Assembly (NCBI GenBank): GCA_002897615.1
Contig: BDTX01000017.1
Location: 1 to 64,000 of the forward strand
DNA: 64,000 nt
From: a bacterium BMS3Bbin14
Lineage (GTDB): Bacteria; Desulfobacterota; Desulfobulbia; Desulfobulbales; Desulfobulbaceae
Direction of reading: 5' to 3'
The first letter of the stretch is position 1, and each line of letters begins with the position of its first letter. Shown here piece after piece: positions 23,311-32,066 of the stretch. A program made the position numbers and the translations under genes. The notes below the pieces were generated by a model that searched no databases, was not told the origin of the DNA, and saw only the letters and a list, made by a program, of their open reading frames with translations.

Positions 23311-25170
23311 ATGATAATAGGGGCGGCCCGGAAAAAGAAACGCAAGAGGCAGCGTTTATATGGCATCATATTTTCGGTTTTTTTGCTGGCAGCGGTTGGG
23401 GTAGCTCTGTGTTGGTTCCCTTTTTCCCTCCAGGATATCGGCAAGATAACCCGGCTCGCTGCCGGCAGAATTACTGAAAAGTCAGCGGACATTATGTCCG
23501 CTGACTCTATTTTGAGGGGTTCGATTTTTGACCGGAACTTCCATGAACTGGCCGTGAGTTACCGGGTCTATTCACTCTATGCCCGGCCGCTTGAACTGGG
23601 AAACCGGAGCGAGGCCGCCCGGTTGCTGGCCGGAGTCATCGGTGAAAACCAGGACGTGATCGAGGCCCGGTTGAAAAAGCCGCAGGGCGTCATCGAGGTT
23701 GCGGATGACCTTGACAGAAAGCAGGCCGCCGCCATCAGGCGTCTGAAGATTGCCGGGGTGTTCTGTAACCCGAAGGAAGAGCGTTTTTACCCGGAGCATG
23801 AGACCGCGGCGCAGGTCATCGGCTTTTCTGGCGACGGCGTGGGCCTGGCCGGGGTCGAGGGCCGGTATGATACGATTCTGAGGCATGGTGAGTTTAAGGG
23901 TGACACGATTCCGGAAATTGATTTTGCCGGGCAGAATATTCTTGGCCATTCAAGAATGGACCTGGTGTTGACCATTGACCTGGGATTGCAGAAAGAGATT
24001 GAACAGCGGCTCCGGCGGTACATGGAGCGGCAGCAGGCAAGTGAAGGGCTGGCCGTCTTGTTGCAGCCGGAGACCGGCGCCGTTCTAGCCGCCGTTGTCC
24101 TGCCGTCCTTTAATCCGAACTATTTCTGGCAGTCGACCGATGCCAGCCATAGAAGTCTTTTTTGTAATTTTCTTGACCCCCGGTTGCTTCGTCCCCTCCT
24201 GGTTCGGGCGGCGGCCGTGCGCAGAAACGGTGCCCTGGGGCGGGCCCTGTTGCCTGAAACCGTTGCCGCCCCGGATTTCGGCTTGCCGGAAAAGGATATT
24301 GAACGGTATGAGACGGCGATCGGCCTGTATGAGACGATTCAATGCCTCTCCCCGGCCGGCGACGGGAAAGAGGGGAGGCAGGGAAGGACAGGACAGGATC
24401 AGTCCATTGCCGGCGGGGTGAACATCATGCAACTGGCAACAACGGTCGCCGGGCTGGTGAACGGCGGTTGGAAGATAAGGCCGCATGTGCTGGATTCGGT
24501 CCTGGATCGTTCTGCCGGCCGGCGTTTTCACCGTTCGCGGGAGTTTGACGGCGGGGCGGGGCGCCATCGTATTATGTCGCCGACCATGGGGGTCAGGATG
24601 CGCAGAGAACTTTTTGCGGCGAACAAGCGGGTTACAGACGGTTTCCTGCTGTATACGGATTCGGCAGTGGGAGTTGCCGACAGGGGCGGGGACTGCAAAT
24701 ATGTCATGCAGGATCTCCTGATCGGCATGATGCCCAGGGCCTTCCCGACAATGCTGCTGGCCATGGCCACCAGGCGTGATTATCTCTATCCCCTGGCCAA
24801 GCCTGCGGAAAAAGGCACCAGGAGGCTCGCCGCGCTTGGCCGGGAGCTGCTCCCGTCTCTGTATCGACAGGCGGCGGCCTGGAAAATGGCCGCCCATGTT
24901 CCGGTTGGAGCGAACAAGGCGAACTACGAGCAGTTCCTGGTCAGCCGCAGCATTGATTTCCAGCCGCGGAAGGTGGGCGCTGCCGACACTGATTCGTTGA
25001 TGCCCCGGGTCACCGGCCTCAGCCTGCGCAAGGGATTGCGGCGTCTGAGCCGCCATAATCTCCGGATACGGATCGAGGGCAGCGGCCGAATCGTGGCCCA
25101 GAATCCGCAGCCCGGCAAACCCCTGAACAACGCCGGCGAGTGTGTCTTGACCCTGGCGCCGGAAATTTGA
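23311..25170 (+). CDS. ftsI: FtsI/PBP3-like protein with degenerate transpeptidase site and PASTA domain
   Basis: A 619-residue protein. After an N-terminal transmembrane helix (about 17-37) comes the PBP dimerisation domain (RGSIFDRNFHELA at 69, ERFYPEHETAAQVIGFSGDG at 157, LVLTIDLGLQ at 218), a transpeptidase-like domain (PETGAVLAAVVLPSFNPN at 253, IMQLATTVAGLVNGG at 372, IGMMPRAFP at 471), and a PASTA domain (about 564-619). At the place of the EPGSxFK serine motif it reads LDPRLLRPLL (289-297), and at KTGTA it reads TDSAVGVA (449-456); no SxN motif is seen. It therefore looks unable to form an acyl-enzyme. The frame is fully intact. The only Shine-Dalgarno is AGG from the adjacent mobile element. 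Confidence 0.85.
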   Translation: MIIGAARKKKRKRQRLYGIIFSVFLLAAVGVALCWFPFSLQDIGKITRLAAGRITEKSADIMSADSILRGSIFDRNFHELAVSYRVYSLYARPLELGNRSEAARLLAGVIGENQDVIEARLKKPQGVIEVADDLDRKQAAAIRRLKIAGVFCNPKEERFYPEHETAAQVIGFSGDGVGLAGVEGRYDTILRHGEFKGDTIPEIDFAGQNILGHSRMDLVLTIDLGLQKEIEQRLRRYMERQQASEGLAVLLQPETGAVLAAVVLPSFNPNYFWQSTDASHRSLFCNFLDPRLLRPLLVRAAAVRRNGALGRALLPETVAAPDFGLPEKDIERYETAIGLYETIQCLSPAGDGKEGRQGRTGQDQSIAGGVNIMQLATTVAGLVNGGWKIRPHVLDSVLDRSAGRRFHRSREFDGGAGRHRIMSPTMGVRMRRELFAANKRVTDGFLLYTDSAVGVADRGGDCKYVMQDLLIGMMPRAFPTMLLAMATRRDYLYPLAKPAEKGTRRLAALGRELLPSLYRQAAAWKMAAHVPVGANKANYEQFLVSRSIDFQPRKVGAADTDSLMPRVTGLSLRKGLRRLSRHNLRIRIEGSGRIVAQNPQPGKPLNNAGECVLTLAPEI

Positions 25171-25183
25171 GGGGGCCGGCACC

Positions 25184-28100
25184 ATGGTGTTGCTTGGAGA
25201 GCTTCTCGACCCGGTAAGCTGCACGGTCAACCCGTTCGGCCGAACCTTGCTGGAACGGCCGGTTACCGGCCTGACCTGCGATTCCCGGGCGGTCATCCCC
25301 GGTTCTGTTTTTGTCGCTGTCAAGGGGCAGGAGGCTGACGGGCATCGTTACGTGTCCCAGGCCGTCGCCAGGGGCTGCCTGGCCGTTGTTGTCGACCGGG
25401 AAGTGGAAACCGCAAAGGATGTGGCTGTGGTCATGGTGGCGGACAGCCGCCGGGCGTTTGGTCACCTGGCGGCCGCTTTTTACGGTTATCCGGCCCGGGA
25501 AATGACCATGATCGGCCTGACCGGCACCAACGGCAAGACGACGACCTCATGGCTGGTCGAGGGGATGCTGCTGGCGGCCGGCCGGAGGCCGGGCGTGATC
25601 GGCACGGTCAACTACCGCTACCTGGACCGCCGGGGCGACATGGTGGTTCGGGACGCCCCTTTGACTACACCCGAACCGGTGCGGTTACAGGGATTGCTGC
25701 GGGAGATGGCTGACAGCGGCGTCACCCATGTCGTGATGGAGGTTTCATCCCATGCCCTGGTACTGGAACGGCTGGCCGGTCTCTATTTTGACGTGGGGGT
25801 TTTTACCAATCTGAGTCGTGATCACCTTGATTTTCATGGGAGTATGGAAGCGTATTTTCAGGCCAAGCGGAAGCTTTTTCATGATTTTCTGGCCCCGGCC
25901 GGGGTCGCGGTGGTGACCTTTGTCCCCGGCAGGCAAGACCGGGAGACTGCCGGTGACGGTTGGGGCCGGCGACTGGCCCGGGAACTGCGGGAGAAGGGAA
26001 TGGCGCCGTTTTCCGGGACCGGTGGCCGGCAGTCTCTTATCACCTGCGGCTTTGCCCCCGGCTGCGAGGTCAGGGCCGAAGAGCCGGTCCAGGACCTGGA
26101 CGGTCTGCGCTGCACCATCCATCTCGGCGGCCGGGCAGTGCCCCTGGAATCAGGGCTTATCGGCCGCTATAACGTGCTCAACCTGCTGACGGCAGCCGGG
26201 GTCGGGCTGGCCCTGGAGCTGGAACCGGAACAAATATGCGGCGGGCTGGCCGCGGTGCGGGGGGTTGCCGGCCGGCTCGAACGGGTCCGGCTTGCCGGCC
26301 AGGGACAATGGCCGCCCGGTCCGGCCGTGTTTGTCGATTACGCCCATACCCCCGATGCCCTGGAGAATGTTCTCCGGACCCTGCGCCGGCTGGTAAGCGG
26401 CCGCCTGGTTTGTGTTTTCGGCTGCGGTGGGGATCGGGACCGGGGGAAACGGGCGATGATGGGAGAGGTGGTCGGCCGCCTTGCCGATGTGGCCCTGCTG
26501 AGCTCGGATAATCCCCGGCGCGAGAATGCGGCCGCTATTGCCGCCGATATTGAACCGGGGCTGCGGCAAGGCAGGATGGAAAAGACCGACCTTGAGCACC
26601 TGTTGAGCGGTAAGACCCGGGCAAGGGGCTATGTCCTCGTGGCTGACCGGCGGCAGGCCATCCAGGCGGCCTGCGCCCTGGCAACCGGAGAGGACCTGGT
26701 CCTGGTTGCCGGCAAGGGCCATGAAACCTACCAGATTATCGGCGATGAAAAACGATTCTTCGACGACCGGCTGGAGGCAAAAAACGCCCTGTTGCGCTGG
26801 AACACCGACCATCTCCTCCGGGCGACCGGCGGCACCCTGAGCAGCGGCGGCCGCCGGGTCCTGCTTGGGGCGATCTCTACCGACAGCAGGACCATCGAGC
26901 CGGGTGATGTATTCCTCGCCCTGACCGGCGAACATTTCGACGGCCATGATTATGTGGATATTGCCGTGCGTAAAGGGGCCGCGGCCGTGATTGTCGAGCG
27001 TCCTTTACCGCCGGACCGGCGGCAGGAAACAGCGGTAATCCTGGTGGCCGATACCCTGCGGGCCCTCGGCGACCTGGCCCGTTACCGGCGCCGCCTGCTG
27101 GCCCCGGCAGTGCGGGTGGTGGGGATCACGGGCAGTTCGGGAAAAACAACGGTCAAGGAAATGACGGCGGCCATTTTCGCGGCCGAGTACGAAGCTGTTG
27201 GTTGTGACTCCGTCCTCAAGACGCGGGGCAACCTGAACAACCTCATCGGCCTGCCTCTGTCCCTGTTGCGGCTCAAGGCCGAACACCGGGTCGCGGTGCT
27301 GGAGATGGGCATGAACCGGCCGGGCGAGATCAAGCGGCTGGCCGGGATCGCCGATCCTGATATCGGCTGCATTACCAATGTTCAGGCCGCCCACCTTGAG
27401 GGACTGGGGACGATCGACGGAGTGGCCGCGGCCAAGGGTGAACTCTTTGCCGCCATGCGCGATGACGCCGTGCGGGTCATCAACTATGACGATCCGCTGG
27501 TCCGGCGCCTGGCCCGGCAGGGCAGGGGCGGCCGGATCGGTTTTGCCGTCAGCCGGTCGGGAAGACGTTATCACCCCGAGGTGCGGGTCACCCGGGTCAG
27601 GAGCCTCGGCGTTGCCGGAATGCGCTTCACCCTGCAGATCAATGACCGGCAACAGCGGCTCACCGTTCCGGCCGTGGGACAGCATAATGTCGGCAACTGC
27701 GCGGCGGCGGCGGCCATCGCCCTGGCCGCCGGGGTCGGGCCGGACGCCATTGTCCGGGGCCTCGGGCGCTACCGGTCGGGAGACAAGCGGCTGCGGTTGC
27801 GCCGGCTGCCCCGCGGCCTTCGGGTGGTCGATGATTCGTACAACGCCAATCCCGCTTCCATGGCGGCGGCGCTCAATACGGTCAGGACCTTCGGTGACCG
27901 GTGCCGGCGGGCGGCGGCCCTGGGTGATATGCTGGAACTGGGCGCGGGCGCGGCGGCCGCGCATCGGCAGATCGGCCGGCTGGTTGCCGAACTGGGCTAT
28001 GACTTTCTGGCGGTTACCGGGCAGTATGCCGAAGAGACAGCCCGGGCGGCCGAAAAATCGGGCCTGGCCCCCTCCGGCGTCATGGTCTGCGCCGATACCG

Positions 28101-28270
28101 ACGCCATGGCCGCCTGGTTTGCCGGTCTCATGGCTGAAGAACGAATGCGGAGCGGCGACTGGCTGCTCGTCAAGGGATCACGCTCCATGCGCATGGAGCT
28201 GATGTTGCAGTCACTGGAACTATTGCTGGGGGGAGCCCCCGGGTCCCTCACCGAAAAATCGAACGGTTAG
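25184..28270 (+). CDS. murEF: MurE-MurF fusion (UDP-MurNAc-tripeptide and pentapeptide ligases)
   Basis: A 1028-residue double Mur ligase. Residues about 1-545 are MurE: LTGTNGKTTT (P-loop), DHLDFHGSMEAYFQAK with the carbamylated Lys, and DNPRREN, the meso-diaminopimelate-recognition motif. Residues about 550-1028 are MurF: STDSRTIEPGDVFLAL, ITGSSGKTTVKE, GNLNNLIGLPLSLL, VVDDSYNANPASM. The junction near NTDHLLRATGG has no stop and the halves share one frame. The fusion would add diaminopimelate and then D-Ala-D-Ala to the nucleotide precursor. The start ATG at 25184 is 13 bp after the ftsI-like stop; mraY follows after 6 bp. Such fusions are known in a minority of bacteria, e.g. Bordetella. 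Confidence 0.95.
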   Translation: MVLLGELLDPVSCTVNPFGRTLLERPVTGLTCDSRAVIPGSVFVAVKGQEADGHRYVSQAVARGCLAVVVDREVETAKDVAVVMVADSRRAFGHLAAAFYGYPAREMTMIGLTGTNGKTTTSWLVEGMLLAAGRRPGVIGTVNYRYLDRRGDMVVRDAPLTTPEPVRLQGLLREMADSGVTHVVMEVSSHALVLERLAGLYFDVGVFTNLSRDHLDFHGSMEAYFQAKRKLFHDFLAPAGVAVVTFVPGRQDRETAGDGWGRRLARELREKGMAPFSGTGGRQSLITCGFAPGCEVRAEEPVQDLDGLRCTIHLGGRAVPLESGLIGRYNVLNLLTAAGVGLALELEPEQICGGLAAVRGVAGRLERVRLAGQGQWPPGPAVFVDYAHTPDALENVLRTLRRLVSGRLVCVFGCGGDRDRGKRAMMGEVVGRLADVALLSSDNPRRENAAAIAADIEPGLRQGRMEKTDLEHLLSGKTRARGYVLVADRRQAIQAACALATGEDLVLVAGKGHETYQIIGDEKRFFDDRLEAKNALLRWNTDHLLRATGGTLSSGGRRVLLGAISTDSRTIEPGDVFLALTGEHFDGHDYVDIAVRKGAAAVIVERPLPPDRRQETAVILVADTLRALGDLARYRRRLLAPAVRVVGITGSSGKTTVKEMTAAIFAAEYEAVGCDSVLKTRGNLNNLIGLPLSLLRLKAEHRVAVLEMGMNRPGEIKRLAGIADPDIGCITNVQAAHLEGLGTIDGVAAAKGELFAAMRDDAVRVINYDDPLVRRLARQGRGGRIGFAVSRSGRRYHPEVRVTRVRSLGVAGMRFTLQINDRQQRLTVPAVGQHNVGNCAAAAAIALAAGVGPDAIVRGLGRYRSGDKRLRLRRLPRGLRVVDDSYNANPASMAAALNTVRTFGDRCRRAAALGDMLELGAGAAAAHRQIGRLVAELGYDFLAVTGQYAEETARAAEKSGLAPSGVMVCADTDAMAAWFAGLMAEERMRSGDWLLVKGSRSMRMELMLQSLELLLGGAPGSLTEKSNG

Positions 28271-28276
28271 GCGGTT

Positions 28277-29356
28277 ATGCTCTATCACCTGCTTTATGCG
28301 CTTCATACTGAATTCAGCGGCTTCAATGTTTTCCGCTATATCACCTTCCGGACCATTGGCGGGGCCGTGACGGCCTTCCTGATCATGGTCATGTTCGGGC
28401 CGGCTTTTATCCGCCTGCTGCAACGTCTGCAGATAGGGCAGGTGATCAGGAATGACGGGCCGCAGTCTCACCTGAGCAAACAAGGGGTCCCGACCATGGG
28501 CGGGGTGTTGATCCTGGCCGCGATGATGATCTCCACCCTGCTGTGGGCGGATTTGCGGAACGGCCTGGTCTGGCTGGTTATGGGGATCACCCTGTTTTTC
28601 GGCCTGATCGGTTTCATCGACGATTTGCAGAAGGTCCGGAAAAAGAACAGCAAGGGTCTTTCGGCCCGGGTCAAGCTCGTTCTCCAGGTACTCGGCGCCG
28701 CCTCGGTCGGCATGTATCTCCTGGTTCATCCCGAGTACAACGGCCGCCTCAGTCTGCCCTTTTTCAAGTCCTTCCACCCGGATCTCGGCTGGTGGTATAT
28801 CCCCTTTGCCGTCGTGGTTATCGTCGGGGCGTCCAACGCGGTCAACCTGACCGACGGCCTGGATGGCCTGGCGGCCGGGCCGCTGGTCATCAGCGGCTCC
28901 GTCTATGTCCTTTTTTCTTACGTGGCCGGGCATGCCATTGTCGCCAGGTACCTGGAGATCCCCTTTGTGCCGGGGGCCGGCGAGGTCGCCGTCCTCTGCG
29001 GCGCCATGGTCGGGGCCTGCCTCGGCTTCCTCTGGTTCAACACCTATCCGGCGCAGATTTTCATGGGTGATGTCGGGTCGCTGGCACTGGGCGGAACCCT
29101 GGGAGCGGTCTCGATTATTATCAAACAGGAGGTCCTCCTGGCCATTGTCGGCGGAATCTTTGTCATGGAGGCCCTGTCCGTGATTCTGCAGGTCGGCTAT
29201 TTCAAGATTTCAGGCGGGAAACGGATTTTTCTCATGGCCCCCTTTCATCATCATTTTGAGGAAAAGGGCTGGCAGGAACCCAAGGTGGTGGTCCGTTTCT
29301 GGATCGTCTCCGTGGTTCTCGGCCTCGTGGCCCTGGCAACCCTGAAACTGCGATAG
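28277..29356 (+). CDS. mraY: Phospho-MurNAc-pentapeptide transferase
   Basis: A 359-residue integral membrane protein with about ten transmembrane helices. Catalytic and diagnostic motifs: [32 protein letters not shown] (the Asp pair), [23 protein letters not shown], and [15 protein letters not shown] near the C-terminus. It transfers phospho-MurNAc-pentapeptide to undecaprenyl phosphate, giving lipid I at the inner membrane face. The start ATG is at 28277. It is 4 bp upstream of murD, in the usual dcw order. Confidence 0.97.
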   Translation: MLYHLLYALHTEFSGFNVFRYITFRTIGGAVTAFLIMVMFGPAFIRLLQRLQIGQVIRNDGPQSHLSKQGVPTMGGVLILAAMMISTLLWADLRNGLVWLVMGITLFFGLIGFIDDLQKVRKKNSKGLSARVKLVLQVLGAASVGMYLLVHPEYNGRLSLPFFKSFHPDLGWWYIPFAVVVIVGASNAVNLTDGLDGLAAGPLVISGSVYVLFSYVAGHAIVARYLEIPFVPGAGEVAVLCGAMVGACLGFLWFNTYPAQIFMGDVGSLALGGTLGAVSIIIKQEVLLAIVGGIFVMEALSVILQVGYFKISGGKRIFLMAPFHHHFEEKGWQEPKVVVRFWIVSVVLGLVALATLKLR

Positions 29357-29360
29357 ATTT

Positions 29361-30752
29361 ATGCAACCGGCAAAAGATATACGGGCCGTCGTTGTCGGCC
29401 TCGGCGCCTCGGGCCTGGCGGCAGTCCGTTTTCTGCACGGCCTGGGGGCCAGGGTCTCGGTCTCTGAATCGCGGCCCGAAACCCGGATTGCCGGGGATAA
29501 CCTGGCCTTGTTGCGGCGCCTCGGCGTGGCCCTGGAGACCGGCGGCCACACCACCGGGTTTTTCGCCGGTGCCGAGCTGGTGGTCCCGAGCCCCGGCGTG
29601 CCCCTGGATCTTCCGGTTCTCAAGTATGCTGCGGCACAGGGGGCCGCCATTGCCGGCGAACTGGCCCTGGCCGCCGGCAGGATCCGGGTCCCGGTCGTCG
29701 GGGTGACCGGCAGCAACGGCAAGACCACGGTGACTTCGCTGCTTGGTGATCTTTTGCGGGCCGGCGGCCGCCGGGTTTTCGTGGGGGGGAATATCGGCAC
29801 CCCGCTGTTGAATTATCTGCAGGACCCCGGGGGCATCGAGGTGGTGGTTCTCGAACTCAGCAGCTTTCAGCTTGAGTTGTCCGGGACATTCCGGCCCGAC
29901 GTGGCCCTGTTTTTGAACCTGTCGCCGGATCATCTTGACCGGCATGGCTCCATGGAGCGCTACGGGGCGGCCAAGCGCCGGATTTTTGCCAACCAGGGGC
30001 CGGGGGACATCGCCATTGTCGGCGCCGACGATCCCCTGGTCATGGCGGCGGCCGTGACCACCGCGGGGACGGTGCTTCGTTTTGGCCGGTCGCCCCGGGT
30101 CGAGGCCCGGGTCACGGAGAGCGGGGTGTCTCTGACCGGTTCTTTTGCCGGTGAAAAGGTGAACGAGACCTATGATTTGCGGAAAACCCGGCTGGCCTCG
30201 GCCGTAAACCGGTTGAATGCCGCCGCCGCCATCCTGGCCGCCCGGTCGCTGGGCTGCCGTCCCGGGAGCTGTCGGACCGGGCTGGCCGGCTACACGCCTC
30301 CCGGGCACCGCATGGCCGTGGTCGCCGAGATTGACGGGGTCCTCTTTGTGGATGATTCCAAGGGGACGAATACCGGCGCCGTGGCTGCGGCGCTCGCCAG
30401 TTGCCGGGGGCCGGTGGTCCTGATCGGCGGCGGCCGGGACAAGGGCAGTGATTTTACCCTCCTGCGGCCGGCGGTCGAGCGGCATGTCCGGCGGCTCGTC
30501 CTGATCGGAGAAGCCGCCGATGCCATGGCCGCAGCGCTTGGTTCGCTGGTCCCGGTGAGCCGGGCCGACAGTATGGAGGATGCCGTCAGCCGGGCGGCGG
30601 CGGCGGCCCGGCCGGGAGATACCGTACTGCTGTCGCCGGGCTGCGCCAGCTTTGATATGTTCACCGGTTACGCCGAGCGGGGCCGGATTTTTCAACAGGC
30701 CGTGGCCGACCTGCGCCGGACACTCAGGGTTGCTTCAGGAGAGAGATTATGA
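29361..30752 (+). CDS. murD: UDP-MurNAc-L-alanine:D-glutamate ligase
   Basis: A 463-residue Mur ligase with the N-terminal Rossmann-like UDP-binding domain (VVGLGASGLAAVRFL), P-loop VTGSNGKTTVTSLL, LNLSPDHLDRHGSMERY with the carbamyl-lysine region, PPGHRMAVV, and FVDDSKGTN. It adds D-Glu to UDP-MurNAc-L-Ala. The start ATG is at 29361. Its stop overlaps the following small zinc-ribbon gene by 4 bp. In most Gram-negative dcw clusters ftsW comes next; here it does not. Confidence 0.97.
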   Translation: MQPAKDIRAVVVGLGASGLAAVRFLHGLGARVSVSESRPETRIAGDNLALLRRLGVALETGGHTTGFFAGAELVVPSPGVPLDLPVLKYAAAQGAAIAGELALAAGRIRVPVVGVTGSNGKTTVTSLLGDLLRAGGRRVFVGGNIGTPLLNYLQDPGGIEVVVLELSSFQLELSGTFRPDVALFLNLSPDHLDRHGSMERYGAAKRRIFANQGPGDIAIVGADDPLVMAAAVTTAGTVLRFGRSPRVEARVTESGVSLTGSFAGEKVNETYDLRKTRLASAVNRLNAAAAILAARSLGCRPGSCRTGLAGYTPPGHRMAVVAEIDGVLFVDDSKGTNTGAVAAALASCRGPVVLIGGGRDKGSDFTLLRPAVERHVRRLVLIGEAADAMAAALGSLVPVSRADSMEDAVSRAAAAARPGDTVLLSPGCASFDMFTGYAERGRIFQQAVADLRRTLRVASGERL

Positions 30753-30970
30753 TCAGCGTTTGTTGCGAGTGCAAAAGAACCAGGCTGGACGGTAGATGGT
30801 TCGGGGGTCGTCTGCCCCTGAATGATGAACCGGTTACGCACGTCTACTGTCCGGAGTGCTTTCAGAAAATGATGTTGAGGATTGACCGGTTCGGCCGCCG
30901 GCGGGCGGCCGGGAAACGGTTTGCCCTGGAAGCGCCGCCGGTACCAGCCAAAGCATGCGCATTATTGTAA
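30749..30970 (+). CDS. Small zinc-ribbon protein in the usual ftsW position
   Basis: A 73-residue protein, MISVCCECKRTRLDGRW at the start, then VTHVYCPECFQKMML. The two C-x2-C pairs, the Trp and the spacing resemble the small ribbon often found attached to response-regulator or PAS proteins in this phylum, here free-standing. Coding support is good: its ATG overlaps the murD stop by 4 bp and its stop overlaps murG by 16 bp, with a plausible Shine-Dalgarno (GGAGAG). It has no membrane segment, so it cannot replace FtsW. Function unknown; a regulatory or scaffold role in cell-wall synthesis would be a guess. Confidence 0.75.
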   Translation: MISVCCECKRTRLDGRWFGGRLPLNDEPVTHVYCPECFQKMMLRIDRFGRRRAAGKRFALEAPPVPAKACALL

Positions 30971-32055
30971 CCGGCGGCGGTACCGGCGGCCATCTTTTCC
31001 CGGGCATCGCCCTGGCTACGGCCATGCAGGAGCATTTAGCGGACTGCCGGGTTCTCTTTATCGGCACCCGGCGACAGCTCGATCAACAGGCGCTGGCCGG
31101 CTACGATTTTGAGCTTGATTCCATCCGCTGCCTGGGGCTCAAGGGCATGGGGACGCTGCACCGGCTGCAAAGCGTCATGCAGCTGCCCCGGGCGGTTCTC
31201 GAGGCCCGGAAGATCCTGCGGCGGTTTAAACCGGACCTGGTTTTCGGCGTCGGCGGCTATGTCACCGGCCCGGTCCTGGCGGCGGCCAGGCTGCAGGGGG
31301 TCCCGGTCTGTATCCATGAGCAGAATTCGGTCCCCGGGCTTGCCAACAGGATGCTGGCCAGGATCGCCCGGAGGATTTTTCTCTCGATCCCATGCGGTTA
31401 CCCGTTTCCGGCGGGAAAAACAGTGCTTGCCGGCAATCCGGTGCGCCGGGAAATTATTAAGGCCGCGGCCGCGGCCAGGCCGGCCGGAGAGCCGCAACAA
31501 ACGACTCTGCTGGTCCTGGGCGGCAGCCAGGGGGCGCACCGGGTCAATACGCTGGTTATGGAGGCGATGCAACAGCTTGGCAGCCAGGGCGGGAAGGTGT
31601 ACTGCATCCACCAGACGGGCAAAGCGGACCTGGACGAGGTGAAGTCGCACTATGCGCAACTGGGAATCAGGGCGGAGGTCGATGCTTTTTTCCAGGACAT
31701 GGCCGGACTCTACCGCCGGGCCGACCTGGTTATTTCCCGGGCCGGGGCGACGACCCTGGCGGAACTCGCGGTCATGGGACTGCCGGCCCTGCTGATACCC
31801 TATCCCTATGCGGCGGATGACCATCAGAAAACCAATGCGCTCTATTACCAGGCCGGCGGCGGCGCCCGCATGCTCCTTGAGCATGAACTCAGCGGCGAAA
31901 AACTTGCCCGGGAAATCACGTCCGTGTTGCATGATCCGGAGGAGTTCCATACAATGGGGGAGAAAATGAAGAACATGGGCAGGCCCGGGGCGACCGGGAT
32001 CATCCTCGCCGAATGTTTGCGCCTGATTGAAGAGACGCGGCACCATGCCGTTTAA
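30955..32055 (+). CDS. murG: MurG lipid II synthase
   Basis: A 366-residue GT28 glycosyltransferase. Motifs: [19 protein letters not shown] (N-domain loop), [40 protein letters not shown], and [21 protein letters not shown] in the UDP-GlcNAc site. It adds GlcNAc to lipid I at the cytoplasmic face of the inner membrane. The start ATG at 30955 overlaps the small zinc-ribbon gene by 16 bp. murC follows after 11 bp. Confidence 0.97.
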   Translation: MRIIVTGGGTGGHLFPGIALATAMQEHLADCRVLFIGTRRQLDQQALAGYDFELDSIRCLGLKGMGTLHRLQSVMQLPRAVLEARKILRRFKPDLVFGVGGYVTGPVLAAARLQGVPVCIHEQNSVPGLANRMLARIARRIFLSIPCGYPFPAGKTVLAGNPVRREIIKAAAAARPAGEPQQTTLLVLGGSQGAHRVNTLVMEAMQQLGSQGGKVYCIHQTGKADLDEVKSHYAQLGIRAEVDAFFQDMAGLYRRADLVISRAGATTLAELAVMGLPALLIPYPYAADDHQKTNALYYQAGGGARMLLEHELSGEKLAREITSVLHDPEEFHTMGEKMKNMGRPGATGIILAECLRLIEETRHHAV

Positions 32056-32066
32056 TAATTATTGGT

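Noticed and set aside
23311-25170. The ftsI-like gene as a pseudogene
   Set aside because: The frame is intact for 619 codons, the non-catalytic motifs and the PASTA domain are well kept, and it is tightly spaced to murE-murF; a maintained non-catalytic protein fits better.
25745-27964. Long antisense open frames opposite murE-murF (e.g. 26150-26947 and 27005-27964 on the minus strand)
   Set aside because: GC-rich third positions of the real gene create open antisense frames; their translations are Pro/Gly/Arg/Gln-rich without any family motif, and the sense gene is certain.
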